A stretch of DNA of 64,000 nt from an uncultured Tenacibaculum sp. (GCF_947498805.1 NZ_CANMLT010000007.1:1-64000), one strand, 5' to 3'. Counted from the stretch's first letter, positions 20,529 through 31,045 are shown. Numbers and translations are program-made. The notes: generated by a model from the sequence alone, not told the origin.

Positions 20529-21215
20529 TTATAAAGTAAAAACAGTCAGTAAGATACCTAACAAAATAGCAGTAAACTTTTGAAAGTTGAATTTGTGATT
20601 TTCTGAACTTTCAAATAAAATGATAGTAGAGATGTGAAGAAAAATACCAATAGTTACGGCAATAATTTCAGCGTGATACCTATGTAAAAAAGTAACCTTT
20701 TCTGAAACATACATTCCTAAAGGACTCATTAAAGCGAAAAAAACTAAAAACAACGCTACCGTTTTTTTATCATACTTGGCTTTAATTAAAAATGTTGTAA
20801 GTACAATAGCAATGGGAATTTTATGTATGAAAATAGCCCATAAAAGATTGTGTTGGTGATCACCATGATCATGAATAGGTAAACCTTCCGTAAAAGCGTG
20901 AATACTTAAACTAACAAAAAGTAACCAAGGAAATTGGTTTTTTTCAGAATGAATATGTACATGTCCATGTTCTGCTCCTTTTGAAAATGATTCTAAAATA
21001 GACTGTATAAGAATTCCCAGAATTATAAGAATACCGATTTTTTTTGAATTCGAAGTTTCTACATACACTTCTGGTATCAAGTGAAGTATGGTAACAGATA
21101 ATAGGTAAGCACCACTAAAAGCTAGTAGTAAACGAACAAACTTTGTGTTTGGCTTTAAATACAATACAATTAAAGCCCCTATTAATACAGATATTATTAG
21201 AATCAATGAACTCAT
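20529..21215 (-). CDS. ZIP family metal transporter
   Basis: Multi-TM; HVHIHSEKNQ, SIHAFTEGLPI, IFIHKIPIAIVLTTFLI motifs. Confidence 0.88.
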   Translation of the reverse strand: MSSLILIISVLIGALIVLYLKPNTKFVRLLLAFSGAYLLSVTILHLIPEVYVETSNSKKIGILIILGILIQSILESFSKGAEHGHVHIHSEKNQFPWLLFVSLSIHAFTEGLPIHDHGDHQHNLLWAIFIHKIPIAIVLTTFLIKAKYDKKTVALFLVFFALMSPLGMYVSEKVTFLHRYHAEIIAVTIGIFLHISTIILFESSENHKFNFQKFTAILLGILLTVFTL

Positions 21216-21937
21216 TCAGCAACAATAATTAAACGATCAGAAGATGAAGCATTAAAATCATTCAGGTTGTAGTCTCCAAAAACATTTTTGATATGTAGCC
21301 CTACGGAGTTAAAATAGTTCCTCATTTTTTCTAAGGTCAAAAATTTAACTTGTTCAGTAAAAGAGTAATCATTCCCTTCAGCCGTAAAACTAATATGTTT
21401 TAAGATAAAACCATTTTTAATCTCACGAGTGATATGAAAATCAATACCATCAATAGATTTTGTTTCTTCTGTAACTAAATTTTCTTTTACTTTTTCAACA
21501 TTTAAAAAGTCTAAAACGAAAACACCTTTTTCTTTTAATCCGTTTTTTATACTTTTTAAGATAGTAATATCTTCATTATCATCTTCAAAATAACCAAAAC
21601 TTGTAAACAGATTAAAAACTGCATCATACTTGTTTTCAAGTGGAGTACGCATGTCCCAAACCTCAAACTTTAAGGTGTCGTTTTCAAATTGTTTTGCATG
21701 CTCAATACTATTGTCACTCAAATCACCACCTGTAACTTGATATCCTAAAGAGTTTAAGTACACAGAATGCCTTCCTTTACCACAAGGTAAATCAGCAATA
21801 TGACTTGCTTGAGGAAGTGCTAAGAACTCAGTAATGTTACGCATAAAAAACTGAGCATCAGCGTCGTTTCTATGCTTGTATAAAATATGATAATATGGTG
21901 TATTAAACCATTCGCTAAACCAATCTGTTGTTTTCAT
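21212..21937 (-). CDS. Class I SAM-dependent methyltransferase
   Basis: HIADLPCGKGRHSVYLNSLGYQVTGGDLSDNSIEHAK. Confidence 0.9.
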   Translation of the reverse strand: MKTTDWFSEWFNTPYYHILYKHRNDADAQFFMRNITEFLALPQASHIADLPCGKGRHSVYLNSLGYQVTGGDLSDNSIEHAKQFENDTLKFEVWDMRTPLENKYDAVFNLFTSFGYFEDDNEDITILKSIKNGLKEKGVFVLDFLNVEKVKENLVTEETKSIDGIDFHITREIKNGFILKHISFTAEGNDYSFTEQVKFLTLEKMRNYFNSVGLHIKNVFGDYNLNDFNASSSDRLIIVAE

Positions 21938-22041
21938 ATGCTATAAGGTCTGCAAAAATACGTAAATCTTACATTTTGAATATACTCTGTGTTTACAATT
22001 ATTTAAAATGGTACTTTTGCAATTCAATTTTATAGGTTTTT

Positions 22042-23214
22042 ATGGAGCAAGATTTTAAAATGACAGCTATAACAATGGCTGGTTTAGAAGGTGTATTAGC
22101 TGATGAATTAAGACAGTTAGGTGCACGTGAGGTAAAAGAAGGAATTCGAAATGTTTCTTTTAGAGGAGATAAAGGCTTCATGTATAAGGCTAATATTGCT
22201 TTACGAACAGCGATTCGTATTTTAAAACCAATTAAACGTAGTAAGATTTTTGATGAAGAGGATTTATATGAAGCAATTCAACGAGTAAAATGGGAACGCT
22301 TTTTAGATGCTGATGGAACTTTTGCTATTGGAGCTGTTGTAAATTCTAGAAATTTCACTACAAATTCGCATTATATAAGTTTAAAATCTAAAGATGCGAT
22401 TGCAGATTATTTCCGTCATAAGTATGGTAAAAGACCTGATGTAGATTTAAAGTATCCAGATGTTAAAATTCATATTCACATTCATAAAGAATGGTTAACC
22501 ATTTCTTTAGACTCTTCTGGAGAGTCTTTACATAAAAGAGGGTATCGTAGTGCGACCAATATTGCACCAATTAATGAAGTATTGGCTGCAGGATTAGTTT
22601 TATTGTCTGGTTATAAAGGAGAAGAGAATTTTATCGATCCAATGTGTGGTTCTGGAACTATTTTAATAGAAGCAGCTATGATAGCTAATAAGATTCCGGC
22701 GAATATCAACCGTAAACATTTTGCGTTTGAAAACTGGAATGATTATGATGAAGACTTATACTTTACCATTCAAGATTCATTGTTGAAGAAAATAAAAAGT
22801 TCACATTTTAAAATAATGGGATTCGATAAAGCGCCTTCAGCAGTGAGAAAAGCACAACAAAATATTATCAATGCGAACTTAGAAGAGTTTATCGGAGTAC
22901 ATCATGTAAACTTTTTTAACTCTAAAAAAGAAGTATTTGGAAAAACTACCATTTTATTTAATCCGCCTTATGGAGAGCGTTTAAATATTGATGTAGAAGA
23001 ATTTTATAGGAAAATAGGGGATACCTTAAAGCATAATTATTCTAATTCAACAGCTTGGTTAATTACTTCAGATATTCAGGCGTTAAAACACGTAGGTTTA
23101 CGAACCTCAAGAAGAATTCCACTTAAAAATGCCGATTTAGATTGTCGTTTTGTGAAATATGAATTGTACGAAGGAAGTAAAAAGTTAAAAAAGCAACCTA
23201 CTATAGAAGAATAA
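22042..23214 (+). CDS. THUMP-domain 23S rRNA methyltransferase (RlmL N-half/YpsC-like)
   Basis: MTAITMAGLEGVLADELRQLGAREV THUMP; FIDPMCGSGTILIEAAMIANKIPANINR; ILFNPPYGERL. Confidence 0.92.
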   Translation: MEQDFKMTAITMAGLEGVLADELRQLGAREVKEGIRNVSFRGDKGFMYKANIALRTAIRILKPIKRSKIFDEEDLYEAIQRVKWERFLDADGTFAIGAVVNSRNFTTNSHYISLKSKDAIADYFRHKYGKRPDVDLKYPDVKIHIHIHKEWLTISLDSSGESLHKRGYRSATNIAPINEVLAAGLVLLSGYKGEENFIDPMCGSGTILIEAAMIANKIPANINRKHFAFENWNDYDEDLYFTIQDSLLKKIKSSHFKIMGFDKAPSAVRKAQQNIINANLEEFIGVHHVNFFNSKKEVFGKTTILFNPPYGERLNIDVEEFYRKIGDTLKHNYSNSTAWLITSDIQALKHVGLRTSRRIPLKNADLDCRFVKYELYEGSKKLKKQPTIEE

Positions 23215-23244
23215 AATTTAAAATTATTATTTATTAAATAAGAG

Positions 23245-23273
23245 GAAGGCCAAAGCAATATGCTTTGGCCTTC
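23245..23273 (+). terminator. Terminator-like hairpin
   Basis: gaaggccaaagca ata tgctttggccttc. Confidence 0.6.
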
Positions 23274-23350
23274 TAAACTAATAAAACCAAGTATTAGTGT
23301 CATTAGAGTTAGCTAACTAATGAACTAATGTGTTTAGTAGAAACTATATT

Positions 23351-23857
23351 TTAGTGTAGACTTATAACTCTTGTTATTTTCCACAGTTTTTCTTCTTTTT
23401 TCCAAATAACAATGAATTTACTTGGAATTGATTTTTGATTAGGTTCTCTATTATTAAAAAACTTATGATAACCAATTTGAACAGCACCGTAATTTGGAAT
23501 AGGATATACCTCAATACTTCCTTTAATTAATGTACGTGTTACTTTACCACAAATGTTTTTTTCAAGGGATTCCAAAAGCTCCTCTTTAGAGGTTACAATT
23601 CCTCCTTTGTCGTGGTAAAACTCTAAGTTATCATGATATAGAGAAGCTTGTGTTTTCATATCACATGTATTATATGCTTGAAAATAAATGCTATCCATTT
23701 TTACAATTTCTTCATATAATGTATGATCAATAGGCTTGTAACTTGGAATTTCACTTGTTTGGCCGTTCATTACCCAAGAGACAAGAAGTGCGTATAATAG
23801 GCTTATGATTTTAAAGAAAAAGTTGCCTTTAAAAAAGAAATCAAATAGTGTGTTCAT
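23351..23857 (-). CDS. Nuclear transport factor 2-like (DUF4440-type) protein
   Basis: MDSIYFQAYNTCDMKTQASLYHDNLEFYHDKGGIVTSKEELLESL...WKITRVISLH. Confidence 0.75.
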   Translation of the reverse strand: MNTLFDFFFKGNFFFKIISLLYALLVSWVMNGQTSEIPSYKPIDHTLYEEIVKMDSIYFQAYNTCDMKTQASLYHDNLEFYHDKGGIVTSKEELLESLEKNICGKVTRTLIKGSIEVYPIPNYGAVQIGYHKFFNNREPNQKSIPSKFIVIWKKEEKLWKITRVISLH

Positions 23858-23874
23858 AGTTTTTCAGATTATGA

Positions 23875-25869
23875 TTACCAAGTTTTAAAGGCAAGATTTC
23901 CTTCTTCATTATATAATCTTCTAAAACCTTTAGAAAGATCATTTATTACATTGTTAGAGATGTTAACAACTCCTTTATAGCCATCATTACAATCAATCTC
24001 TAATCGTAGTCTTTTTATTTTATTCTCTGCATCATATAAAGCATTGCTAATATCAATATCGATATTTTTTCGATACTTAAACCAGTCGATTAATTTTTCA
24101 AGTTCTCTTTTGGTCGTATTACTATCAATGATAAATTCTGCTTTGATATCATTGATGGTACTATCGAACATAAAACTAACTTCATTATCATTATCATTAT
24201 CATTATCATCGTCAGCATTATTATCATCATTTGAGTTGTTGCGATCTTCATCTTTATCAGTTTCACAATCATTACACTCCAAACCTTTAGAAGTCATTTT
24301 AAAATGATGATTTGCCATATCTCTATCGTAAATATTCTCTGTATTATCTACGCCATATAAGAAGTTTCTAGAAGAACCTTCAAAATAAATGGTGGTTCCT
24401 TCTGGAATATAAATAGTTGCCTTAACTTCTTCTTCTTTCCAAAGGTTTTGAATTTCACTTAAATAGAAAGCATCAAAAACAATGGTGTTGTTGGCAGATT
24501 TGAAGTTATACACTATTTTTTTAGCATTCTCTCCAGCTTTACTACGTCTTCTTCCTTCTGAAGTCTTTTTGATTTCAATATAAGCATTACCAGTTTCGCT
24601 TTTTGCTACATCAATTTTAACATTGTTAGAGTACTTAGTATCTTTATCGTTAACATTTACATCAATACTATTTCCTCTTCTTCTTAAACTATGCATGTAG
24701 TAAATGTTATCATCGTTAACTACACGAATTTTAAGAGGCTCTTCCTGATTGAATGTCAAACTATGTTTGCTAACATTGCTACCATCATAGGCACGTGAAG
24801 TACCATATTCTACAGCGGAGAAACCTAATCCTAATACAGCTACAAACCATATTCCTAATAAGGTTAACGTGGTTGGTGTACCTATCTTTTTTAAATTAGG
24901 AGATAAGATTCTTAAACCTAAAATAAACAATGCAACAAATGGAATACCAATTGCCATAAAGATAAAGGTAGTTAACAACCATTTAGGTAAAGTAGCATCA
25001 TAGAAGAAAGGTGGGTAGTGAACTAAATCACCATCAAAATTCAATATTTCAAAACTCCCTGCAAAGAACAATCCAAACAGTAAAGAAATTATAGTAACAC
25101 CTGCTGTAAAGATTAAAAGTACGCCCATGAATTTACCAAACACTTTAAAGATGGTTAGCAAAATTTTTCCTAAAGTATCTACAAAATCTTGAGCACCTGA
25201 TTTAGTTTGGTTACCTAGTTTTTTGTAATCGGCGTTTGAGATTTTATCGGTTAATTCATGGGCGCCTTCCTTTACCTTTGAAGAGATGTTTTCAAATTCG
25301 TTTCTAATTTTTTTTTCTATGTTGTCAATATTTACAGCTTCACCTTCCATTTGAAGTTTCTCTGAAGTTGTTTTGGCTTCAGGTAATAATACCCAAAGAA
25401 TAATGTATCCAATAACACCAAAACCAAATCCAGCTAAAGTAAGAAGTAAGAAACCTAAACGAATCCAAATTACATCTATATTAAAATAGTGTCCTAAACC
25501 TGAAGCTACCCCGGCTAGGAATTTGTCTTCTCCATCTCTAAATAACTTTTTAGAAGATTGGTTTCTTCTTTGATAGTAAGAACCAGATTCAGCATATTCT
25601 TCAGCTTCAGTATAGTCTTCTGGTTGTCCCATAATGGCAATAACTTCATCAATATCACCTTCATTTATAACCTGACGAGCATCTGTAATTCTTTCAGATA
25701 AAAGTTCACTAATTCTAGTTTCTATATCTGCGATAATTTCTTCTTTACCTTGTGGGTCATCACTAAGGGAACGCGAAATAGCATCTAAGTAGCGTTTTAA
25801 TTTTTGATAAGCCAGTTCATCTATGTGGAAGAAGAATCCGCCTAAATTTATATTTATTGTCTTATTCAT
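23875..25869 (-). CDS. PspC domain-containing membrane protein
   Basis: KLFRDGEDKFLAGVASGLGHYFNIDVIWIRLGFLLLTLAGFGFGVIGYIILWVLLPEA. Confidence 0.9.
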   Translation of the reverse strand: MNKTININLGGFFFHIDELAYQKLKRYLDAISRSLSDDPQGKEEIIADIETRISELLSERITDARQVINEGDIDEVIAIMGQPEDYTEAEEYAESGSYYQRRNQSSKKLFRDGEDKFLAGVASGLGHYFNIDVIWIRLGFLLLTLAGFGFGVIGYIILWVLLPEAKTTSEKLQMEGEAVNIDNIEKKIRNEFENISSKVKEGAHELTDKISNADYKKLGNQTKSGAQDFVDTLGKILLTIFKVFGKFMGVLLIFTAGVTIISLLFGLFFAGSFEILNFDGDLVHYPPFFYDATLPKWLLTTFIFMAIGIPFVALFILGLRILSPNLKKIGTPTTLTLLGIWFVAVLGLGFSAVEYGTSRAYDGSNVSKHSLTFNQEEPLKIRVVNDDNIYYMHSLRRRGNSIDVNVNDKDTKYSNNVKIDVAKSETGNAYIEIKKTSEGRRRSKAGENAKKIVYNFKSANNTIVFDAFYLSEIQNLWKEEEVKATIYIPEGTTIYFEGSSRNFLYGVDNTENIYDRDMANHHFKMTSKGLECNDCETDKDEDRNNSNDDNNADDDNDNDNDNEVSFMFDSTINDIKAEFIIDSNTTKRELEKLIDWFKYRKNIDIDISNALYDAENKIKRLRLEIDCNDGYKGVVNISNNVINDLSKGFRRLYNEEGNLAFKTW
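24181..24213. repeat. (attatc)n-like hexamer microsatellite within the PspC gene
   Basis: ttcattatcattatcattatcattatcatcgtc encoding DNDNDNDNE on minus strand. Confidence 0.8.
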
Positions 25870-26206
25870 TTTTAGTTGATTTTGTACTTGTTACTTGGTT
25901 TACTGCTGATACTAAATTATTCCAGGTTTTGTCTAATTCTTTTAAAAATAATTGACCATTTTCAGTCAATACGTAGTATTTACGAGGCGGCCCTGAGGTT
26001 GATTCTTCCCATCTATAGGTTAATAATCCTGCGTTTTTTAATCGAGTTAATAACGGATATATGGTACCTTCAACCACAATCATTTCTGCGCTTTTTAGGT
26101 TAGAGAGAATCTCAGAAGTGTAGGCATCTCCATTTTGTAATATTGATAAGATGCAATACTCTAAAACTCCCTTACGCATTTGCGCTTTTGTATTTTCTAT
26201 CTTCAT
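25862..26206 (-). CDS. PadR family transcriptional regulator
   Basis: MRKGVLEYCILSILQNGDAYTSEILSNLKSAEMIVVEGTIYPLLTRLKNAGLLTYRWEESTSGPPRKYYVLTENG. Confidence 0.95.
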   Translation of the reverse strand: MKIENTKAQMRKGVLEYCILSILQNGDAYTSEILSNLKSAEMIVVEGTIYPLLTRLKNAGLLTYRWEESTSGPPRKYYVLTENGQLFLKELDKTWNNLVSAVNQVTSTKSTKNE

Positions 26207-26224
26207 CGAGAGTGGTTTATGTTG

Positions 26225-26653
26225 TTACTTAATAAATTTAATTGTAAAAGGATACTTGTAATCTTCTCCTTTGTTTGCTTTCATGGCTGCTATTATGATT
26301 AAGGCTATTTTTATTAAGGTTATTACGGTTGCTAAAGAAGCTACGCCGATAAAACCAAATAAACCTCCATAGCCATGATTTCCTCCAAAGTCAATATCTA
26401 CTCCGTTAAAAATGTCAAAAACATTTCCGAAAATAAAAGAGAAGAAAGAAGCACTTAGGATGAAAATGTATAGTCCAAAGCTAATATTAAAGTTCACGGC
26501 TTCTTTACCATGTTCATCTAAAAACAAGCTTCTGGTTTTTAATGTTTGCCATAATACTAATGGTGTAATAATACTACCAAAAGGAAATAAATAGCCTGCA
26601 AAAGCAGATATATGTATTAAAAAAGCATTTGTGTTTTCGTTATTGTGTTGCAT
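26225..26653 (-). CDS. DUF4870 domain-containing membrane protein
   Basis: ISAFAGYLFPFGSIITPLVLWQTLKTRSLFLDEHGKEAVNFNISFGLYI. Confidence 0.85.
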   Translation of the reverse strand: MQHNNENTNAFLIHISAFAGYLFPFGSIITPLVLWQTLKTRSLFLDEHGKEAVNFNISFGLYIFILSASFFSFIFGNVFDIFNGVDIDFGGNHGYGGLFGFIGVASLATVITLIKIALIIIAAMKANKGEDYKYPFTIKFIK

Positions 26654-26808
26654 AATAATATGGATTGTATAATACTTTACATTGCAAATATATATCTTTT
26701 AAAAGGTATTATGCAATACATAGTACTAAAATTTAACATTTTTTAACATTTGAATGCTTTGATAAATATTCAATAAAAAGCCGTACATTGCCTGTAAATA
26801 CTGATAAA

Positions 26809-27264
26809 ATGAAATTTACACCTAGCAAAATTAATTTTTTTACTTTGTTCAAGTTACCATCTGCATTTTTCTGTGGAATAAGAGTTAAGTCTATTTCTGA
26901 AGAAGATTCTTTAGTCATGGTTAAGCATAAATGGATCAATCAAAATCCATTTAGATCGATGTTTTGGGCCGTTCAAGGGATGGCAGCAGAACTTTCTACA
27001 GGAATTTTAGTTATGCAAGCAATAGATCTTTCTGGTAAAAAGGTATCTATGTTAGTAACTAATATGAATGCAACTTTTACAAAAAAAGCTACTGGTAAAA
27101 TTCAGTTTAAATGTAATGACGGAATTGCTATTAAAGAGGCAATTCAAAGATCGGTTGAAACAGGAGAAGGACAAACAGTTTTGGTTACTTCTGAAGGAAT
27201 TAATGAAGAAGGAATATCTGTTTCAAAGTTTGAGTTTGAATGGAGTTTGAAGGTGAAGTCGTAA
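26809..27264 (+). CDS. DUF4442 (hotdog/thioesterase-like) protein
   Basis: KWINQNPFRSMFWAVQGMAAELSTGILVMQAI. Start moved to MKFTPSK. Confidence 0.8.
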   Translation: MKFTPSKINFFTLFKLPSAFFCGIRVKSISEEDSLVMVKHKWINQNPFRSMFWAVQGMAAELSTGILVMQAIDLSGKKVSMLVTNMNATFTKKATGKIQFKCNDGIAIKEAIQRSVETGEGQTVLVTSEGINEEGISVSKFEFEWSLKVKS

Positions 27265-27307
27265 CAAAATGAAATTATCTTAGTCTAATCTATAAAACTT
27301 ATTATTT

Positions 27308-28108
27308 ATGAATGCACACGAAATAGATTACCGCATTTTTGGCGAAGAAATGCAATATGTAGAAATAGAGTTGGATCCACAAGAAGGGGTGGTAGCAGAA
27401 TCTGGGAGTTTTATGATGATGGATTCAAATGTTGAAATGAATACAATTTTTGGAGATGGATCTAATCAAGAAAAAGGAATTCTAGGGAAGATTTTTTCTG
27501 CTGGAAAACGTTTATTAACAGGGGAGAATTTATTCATGACTGTTTTTACAAATGTGGGACAGGGTAAGAAGCAAGTTTCTTTTGCATCACCGTATCCAGG
27601 TAAAATTGTACCAATTGATTTAAGTGAATTTGGAGGAAAGTTTATTTGCCAGAAAGATGCTTTTTTATGCGCAGCAAAAGGAGTGTCTATAGGTATTGAG
27701 TTTTCAAGAAGGTTAGGAAGAGGTTTGTTTGGAGGAGAGGGCTTTATCATGCAAAAAATGGAAGGTGATGGTATGGGCTTTATTCATGCCGGAGGAACCA
27801 TGTCTAAAAAAGTATTGCAAGCAGGTGAGGTGTTAAAAGTAGATACTGGGTGTATTGTTGGTTTTACAAAAGACGTAGATTATGACATAGAATTTGTAAA
27901 AGGAATTAAAAATACAATTTTTGGAGGTGAAGGTTTGTTTTTTGCAAGATTAGAAGGACCTGGAACTGTTTTTATTCAATCTTTACCGTTTAGTAGATTA
28001 GCTGGAAGAGTATTGGCTATGGCTCCTCAAACGGGAAAAGGAGATAGAGGAGAAGGGAGTATTTTGGGAGGAATTGGAGATATATTAGATGGAGATAATA
28101 GATTTTAA
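27308..28108 (+). CDS. TIGR00266/AIM24 family protein
   Basis: QYVEIELDPQEGVVAESGSFMMMDSNVEMNTIFGDG... GGEGFIMQKMEGDGMGFIHAGGTM. Confidence 0.9.
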   Translation: MNAHEIDYRIFGEEMQYVEIELDPQEGVVAESGSFMMMDSNVEMNTIFGDGSNQEKGILGKIFSAGKRLLTGENLFMTVFTNVGQGKKQVSFASPYPGKIVPIDLSEFGGKFICQKDAFLCAAKGVSIGIEFSRRLGRGLFGGEGFIMQKMEGDGMGFIHAGGTMSKKVLQAGEVLKVDTGCIVGFTKDVDYDIEFVKGIKNTIFGGEGLFFARLEGPGTVFIQSLPFSRLAGRVLAMAPQTGKGDRGEGSILGGIGDILDGDNRF

Positions 28109-28135
28109 ACTATAAGAAATTAGAATAATAAAATA

Positions 28136-28167
28136 AAAAGCGAGTTCAATTTGAACTCGCTTTTTTA
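28136..28167. terminator. Bidirectional terminator
   Basis: aaaaagcgagttcaatttgaactcgctttttt. Confidence 0.8.
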
Positions 28168-28194
28168 TATAAATATAGTTGATTAAAAACCTGT

Positions 28195-29334
28195 CTATTC
28201 TTTTAACTGGAAGTTGATAGGAATGTAGTACTCTACATTTGCAACTTTACCATCGTGCTGTCCTGGGCTGAATTTGGGTAATCTAGATACCATTCTTTCA
28301 GCTTCTTTTTCTAATAGGGTTCCATTTTGAGGTCCCTTAGATTTAATGTTTACTACATTACCATTCTTGTCAATGATAAATCTAACCCAAACTTTACCTT
28401 GAATGTTTTGTTGAGCTGCAGCTTCAGGATAGTTAAAGTTTCTTTGGATATGACTAATCATTCTCTCGTTGAAACAGTTTAACTTTTGCATGTCTGATGC
28501 TTTAGAACAAGCTTTGAACTGTGGAATGCTGTGTACTTGAGAAAACTTTACATAATCTGTTATAGCTTTTGCTTTCGCAACAGTCGTTTTAGTAGCTTTT
28601 CTAACTGGAGCTTTTGCAACTTTGGTTGTTCTAGCTCTCTTTCCTGTGTTAGTTCTAGTAACTCCTTCAGGTAATTGGAATGTAATTGGAACTCCATACT
28701 TAACCTTTACAGCTTTACCATTATGCTTTCCAGGTGTAAACGTAGGAAGTCTATTGATAATTCTTTTTGCTTCTTTTTCTAAGACTTCTCCATTTTGAGG
28801 TCCTCTTAAAAGTATATCTTGAACTTGTCCAGTAGCACTAATTGTAAATTGTACAAGAACTCTTCCTCCAATACCTTGATTGATGGCAGACTCTGGGTAC
28901 TTAAAGTTACTAATAACGTGCTTAGACATTTGATCAGTAAAACACTTTGCTTGTTTGATTAAAGGAACATTATTACATTTTGGAAATAAAGGAATTTCCT
29001 CAACAATGTTAAATGGTACTTTTTCAATTGTAGCAGAATTATCTTCTAACTCTAACTTACCTACAAGTAGTGTGTTTTTCTTTATATCGGCGATTTTATT
29101 ATTACTGTTCATTCCGATTGAACTAACCGCTTCTTTATTTTTTCTTACAACTCTTTTACGAGTAGAAACTTCAATAGATAACGTTTTTTTAGAACCGTCA
29201 GTTTCGTCTACTGCACATTTCGTTATACTATTAGGATCGGCAATTGATTCATCTGGAGTAGTACAATGCTCCTGCTGAGCAGCTGCTATCATTGTGAAGA
29301 ACATAGCTGCAATTACTAAGGGGTTTTTAACCAT
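28195..29334 (-). CDS. Protein with two TonB_C domains (energy transducer TonB-like)
   Basis: Two copies of FNYPEAA..GKVWVRFIIDKNGNVVNIKSKGPQNG..L..EAERMVSRLPKFSPGQHDGK.V.V.Y..PI.FQL. Confidence 0.88.
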   Translation of the reverse strand: MVKNPLVIAAMFFTMIAAAQQEHCTTPDESIADPNSITKCAVDETDGSKKTLSIEVSTRKRVVRKNKEAVSSIGMNSNNKIADIKKNTLLVGKLELEDNSATIEKVPFNIVEEIPLFPKCNNVPLIKQAKCFTDQMSKHVISNFKYPESAINQGIGGRVLVQFTISATGQVQDILLRGPQNGEVLEKEAKRIINRLPTFTPGKHNGKAVKVKYGVPITFQLPEGVTRTNTGKRARTTKVAKAPVRKATKTTVAKAKAITDYVKFSQVHSIPQFKACSKASDMQKLNCFNERMISHIQRNFNYPEAAAQQNIQGKVWVRFIIDKNGNVVNIKSKGPQNGTLLEKEAERMVSRLPKFSPGQHDGKVANVEYYIPINFQLKE

Positions 29335-29504
29335 AATTGTGCCTATTTAAGGGGTTAATATTAAATGTTTTAAATAGAATAGGTTGTAAATATATGGTAA
29401 AAAATAAAAACGCACAAATTTTTACTTGAATTTATAATTTTGTTAAGATATTTTAAATCAAGTGCTTAATAAAAAAAGAAAAATTTATGCTAATTTTTTT
29501 TTCT

Positions 29505-30173
29505 CTAACTTTTAGGTAATTTAAAAGTAATTGGTAATCCATATTTAACTTTTACCTTATTTCCATTGTGCTTTCCAGCTACAAATTGTGGAAGTTTTGA
29601 AATAAGTCGAACAGCTTCGTCTTTTAAAATATCGGTACCTTCAGGACCTTTTTTTCTGATGTCAATAACATTTCCAGTTTCATCAATTGTAAACTGAACT
29701 AAGATACGTCCTTCTATTTTTTTTGACAATGCTTCTTGTGGGTAATTGAAGTTGTTTATTACGTGTTTAGACATTTGTTTTTCAAAACACTTTGATTGTT
29801 TAACCAAAGGAACATTTTCGCAACTCTTAAAAAGAGGAATTTCTTCTACTAAATGAAAAGGAATTTTATGAACACTTGATAACACATCTTTTTTAAGTTC
29901 TATTTTACTAATCAATTGTGTGTTAGCTTGTACTTTAGCGTCATTAGCGCTGTTCATAGAGTTAGAGTTAACTTTAGTTCTTTTTTTTCTGTACTTAACG
30001 CTAACCTCTTTATCATTAATATCTTCAAGAGTTTTTTTTACATCATCAATACTACATTTAGTAATACTATTTGGGTCTAATACAGATGCATCTGGGGTTG
30101 TACATTGTTCGGTTTGAGAGTAGCAAGCAACTGATAGCATTACCGCAATCGCAGTAGAGTAGAGGGATTTCAT
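29505..30173 (-). CDS. TonB_C domain protein (paralog 2)
   Basis: NFNYPQEALSKKIEGRILVQFTIDETGNVIDIRKKGPEGTDILKDEAVRLISKLPQFVAGKHNGNKVKVKYGLPITFKL. Confidence 0.88.
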   Translation of the reverse strand: MKSLYSTAIAVMLSVACYSQTEQCTTPDASVLDPNSITKCSIDDVKKTLEDINDKEVSVKYRKKRTKVNSNSMNSANDAKVQANTQLISKIELKKDVLSSVHKIPFHLVEEIPLFKSCENVPLVKQSKCFEKQMSKHVINNFNYPQEALSKKIEGRILVQFTIDETGNVIDIRKKGPEGTDILKDEAVRLISKLPQFVAGKHNGNKVKVKYGLPITFKLPKS

Positions 30174-30248
30174 ATCGAAGGGGTTTAGTTGATTTAATTT
30201 TTATTTTTTTCCAACGAACGAAGCTAATAAAATTTAGAATTTTATACT

Positions 30249-30917
30249 TTAAATTAATGTTAAGTTTATTGGAAATGAGTAGATAACATTTACAGGAAAA
30301 CCTTGTTCTTTTCCAGGGGTAAAATCTGGAGATTTTTTGATGATTTTAGTTAATTCCTTGGTAATCATCTTGTTGTTTGATTTACTGTTAATTTTTATGT
30401 TTGAAATTTTCCCGTCAATTCCAATCGTAAATTGAATTAGAATTTTTTCATTTATAGAATCTTCTATAATTTCTTCTGGATGAAAGTATTTTGCGATGTG
30501 TTTGTTTAGTTTTGTTTTAAAACATTTACTACTTTCTTTTCGAGATGTTTTTTTACATCCGCTGAATAACGGAACTTCTTCTACTAAATCAAATAGAATT
30601 GCTTTTTTATGTGTTGGGAGTTGAATGTTTGGCGATTGGTTATTTAGACTTAATTGAATATTACTATTTCCAACCAGTTGATTTAGATTATTTTTTTTAG
30701 CGTTTACTTTCCTAAATCTAGTTTTTGTTTTTTGTTTGTTGATTTTTATAGCCCTTGTAGCTGTTTGTTCTGTACTCTTTTCTATTTCACATTTACTAAT
30801 TCCAATATCATTGATATCGGTAAGTTGATTGTTGGATGTTTCACAGACTTTAGCTTGAGCGAAGGAATTAAAAATAGTTAAGACTGTTAAGCAGATTAAA
30901 GGTAGTAGTTTTTTCAT
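30249..30917 (-). CDS. Divergent TonB_C domain protein (paralog 3)
   Basis: EKILIQFTIGIDGKISNIKINSKSNNKMITKELTKIIKKSPDFTPGKEQGFPVNVIYSFPINLTL; same N-term C...C motif. Confidence 0.75.
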   Translation of the reverse strand: MKKLLPLICLTVLTIFNSFAQAKVCETSNNQLTDINDIGISKCEIEKSTEQTATRAIKINKQKTKTRFRKVNAKKNNLNQLVGNSNIQLSLNNQSPNIQLPTHKKAILFDLVEEVPLFSGCKKTSRKESSKCFKTKLNKHIAKYFHPEEIIEDSINEKILIQFTIGIDGKISNIKINSKSNNKMITKELTKIIKKSPDFTPGKEQGFPVNVIYSFPINLTLI

Positions 30918-31045
30918 TGTTATAGTTTTTTATAGGTGCATAACAAAGATCAAAAAGAAACTGCTTTTATGTTTTAAGGGAATTTAATATGATATTTAAT
31001 TTTAAATATTCTTAATGTTAAGAACGTTAATTATAGGTAAACAAA

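Noticed and set aside
24044-24307. ORFs on both strands over the hexamer repeat (24044-24307 + and 24090-24272 -)
   Set aside because: Low-complexity translations of the microsatellite; the PspC gene explains the region.
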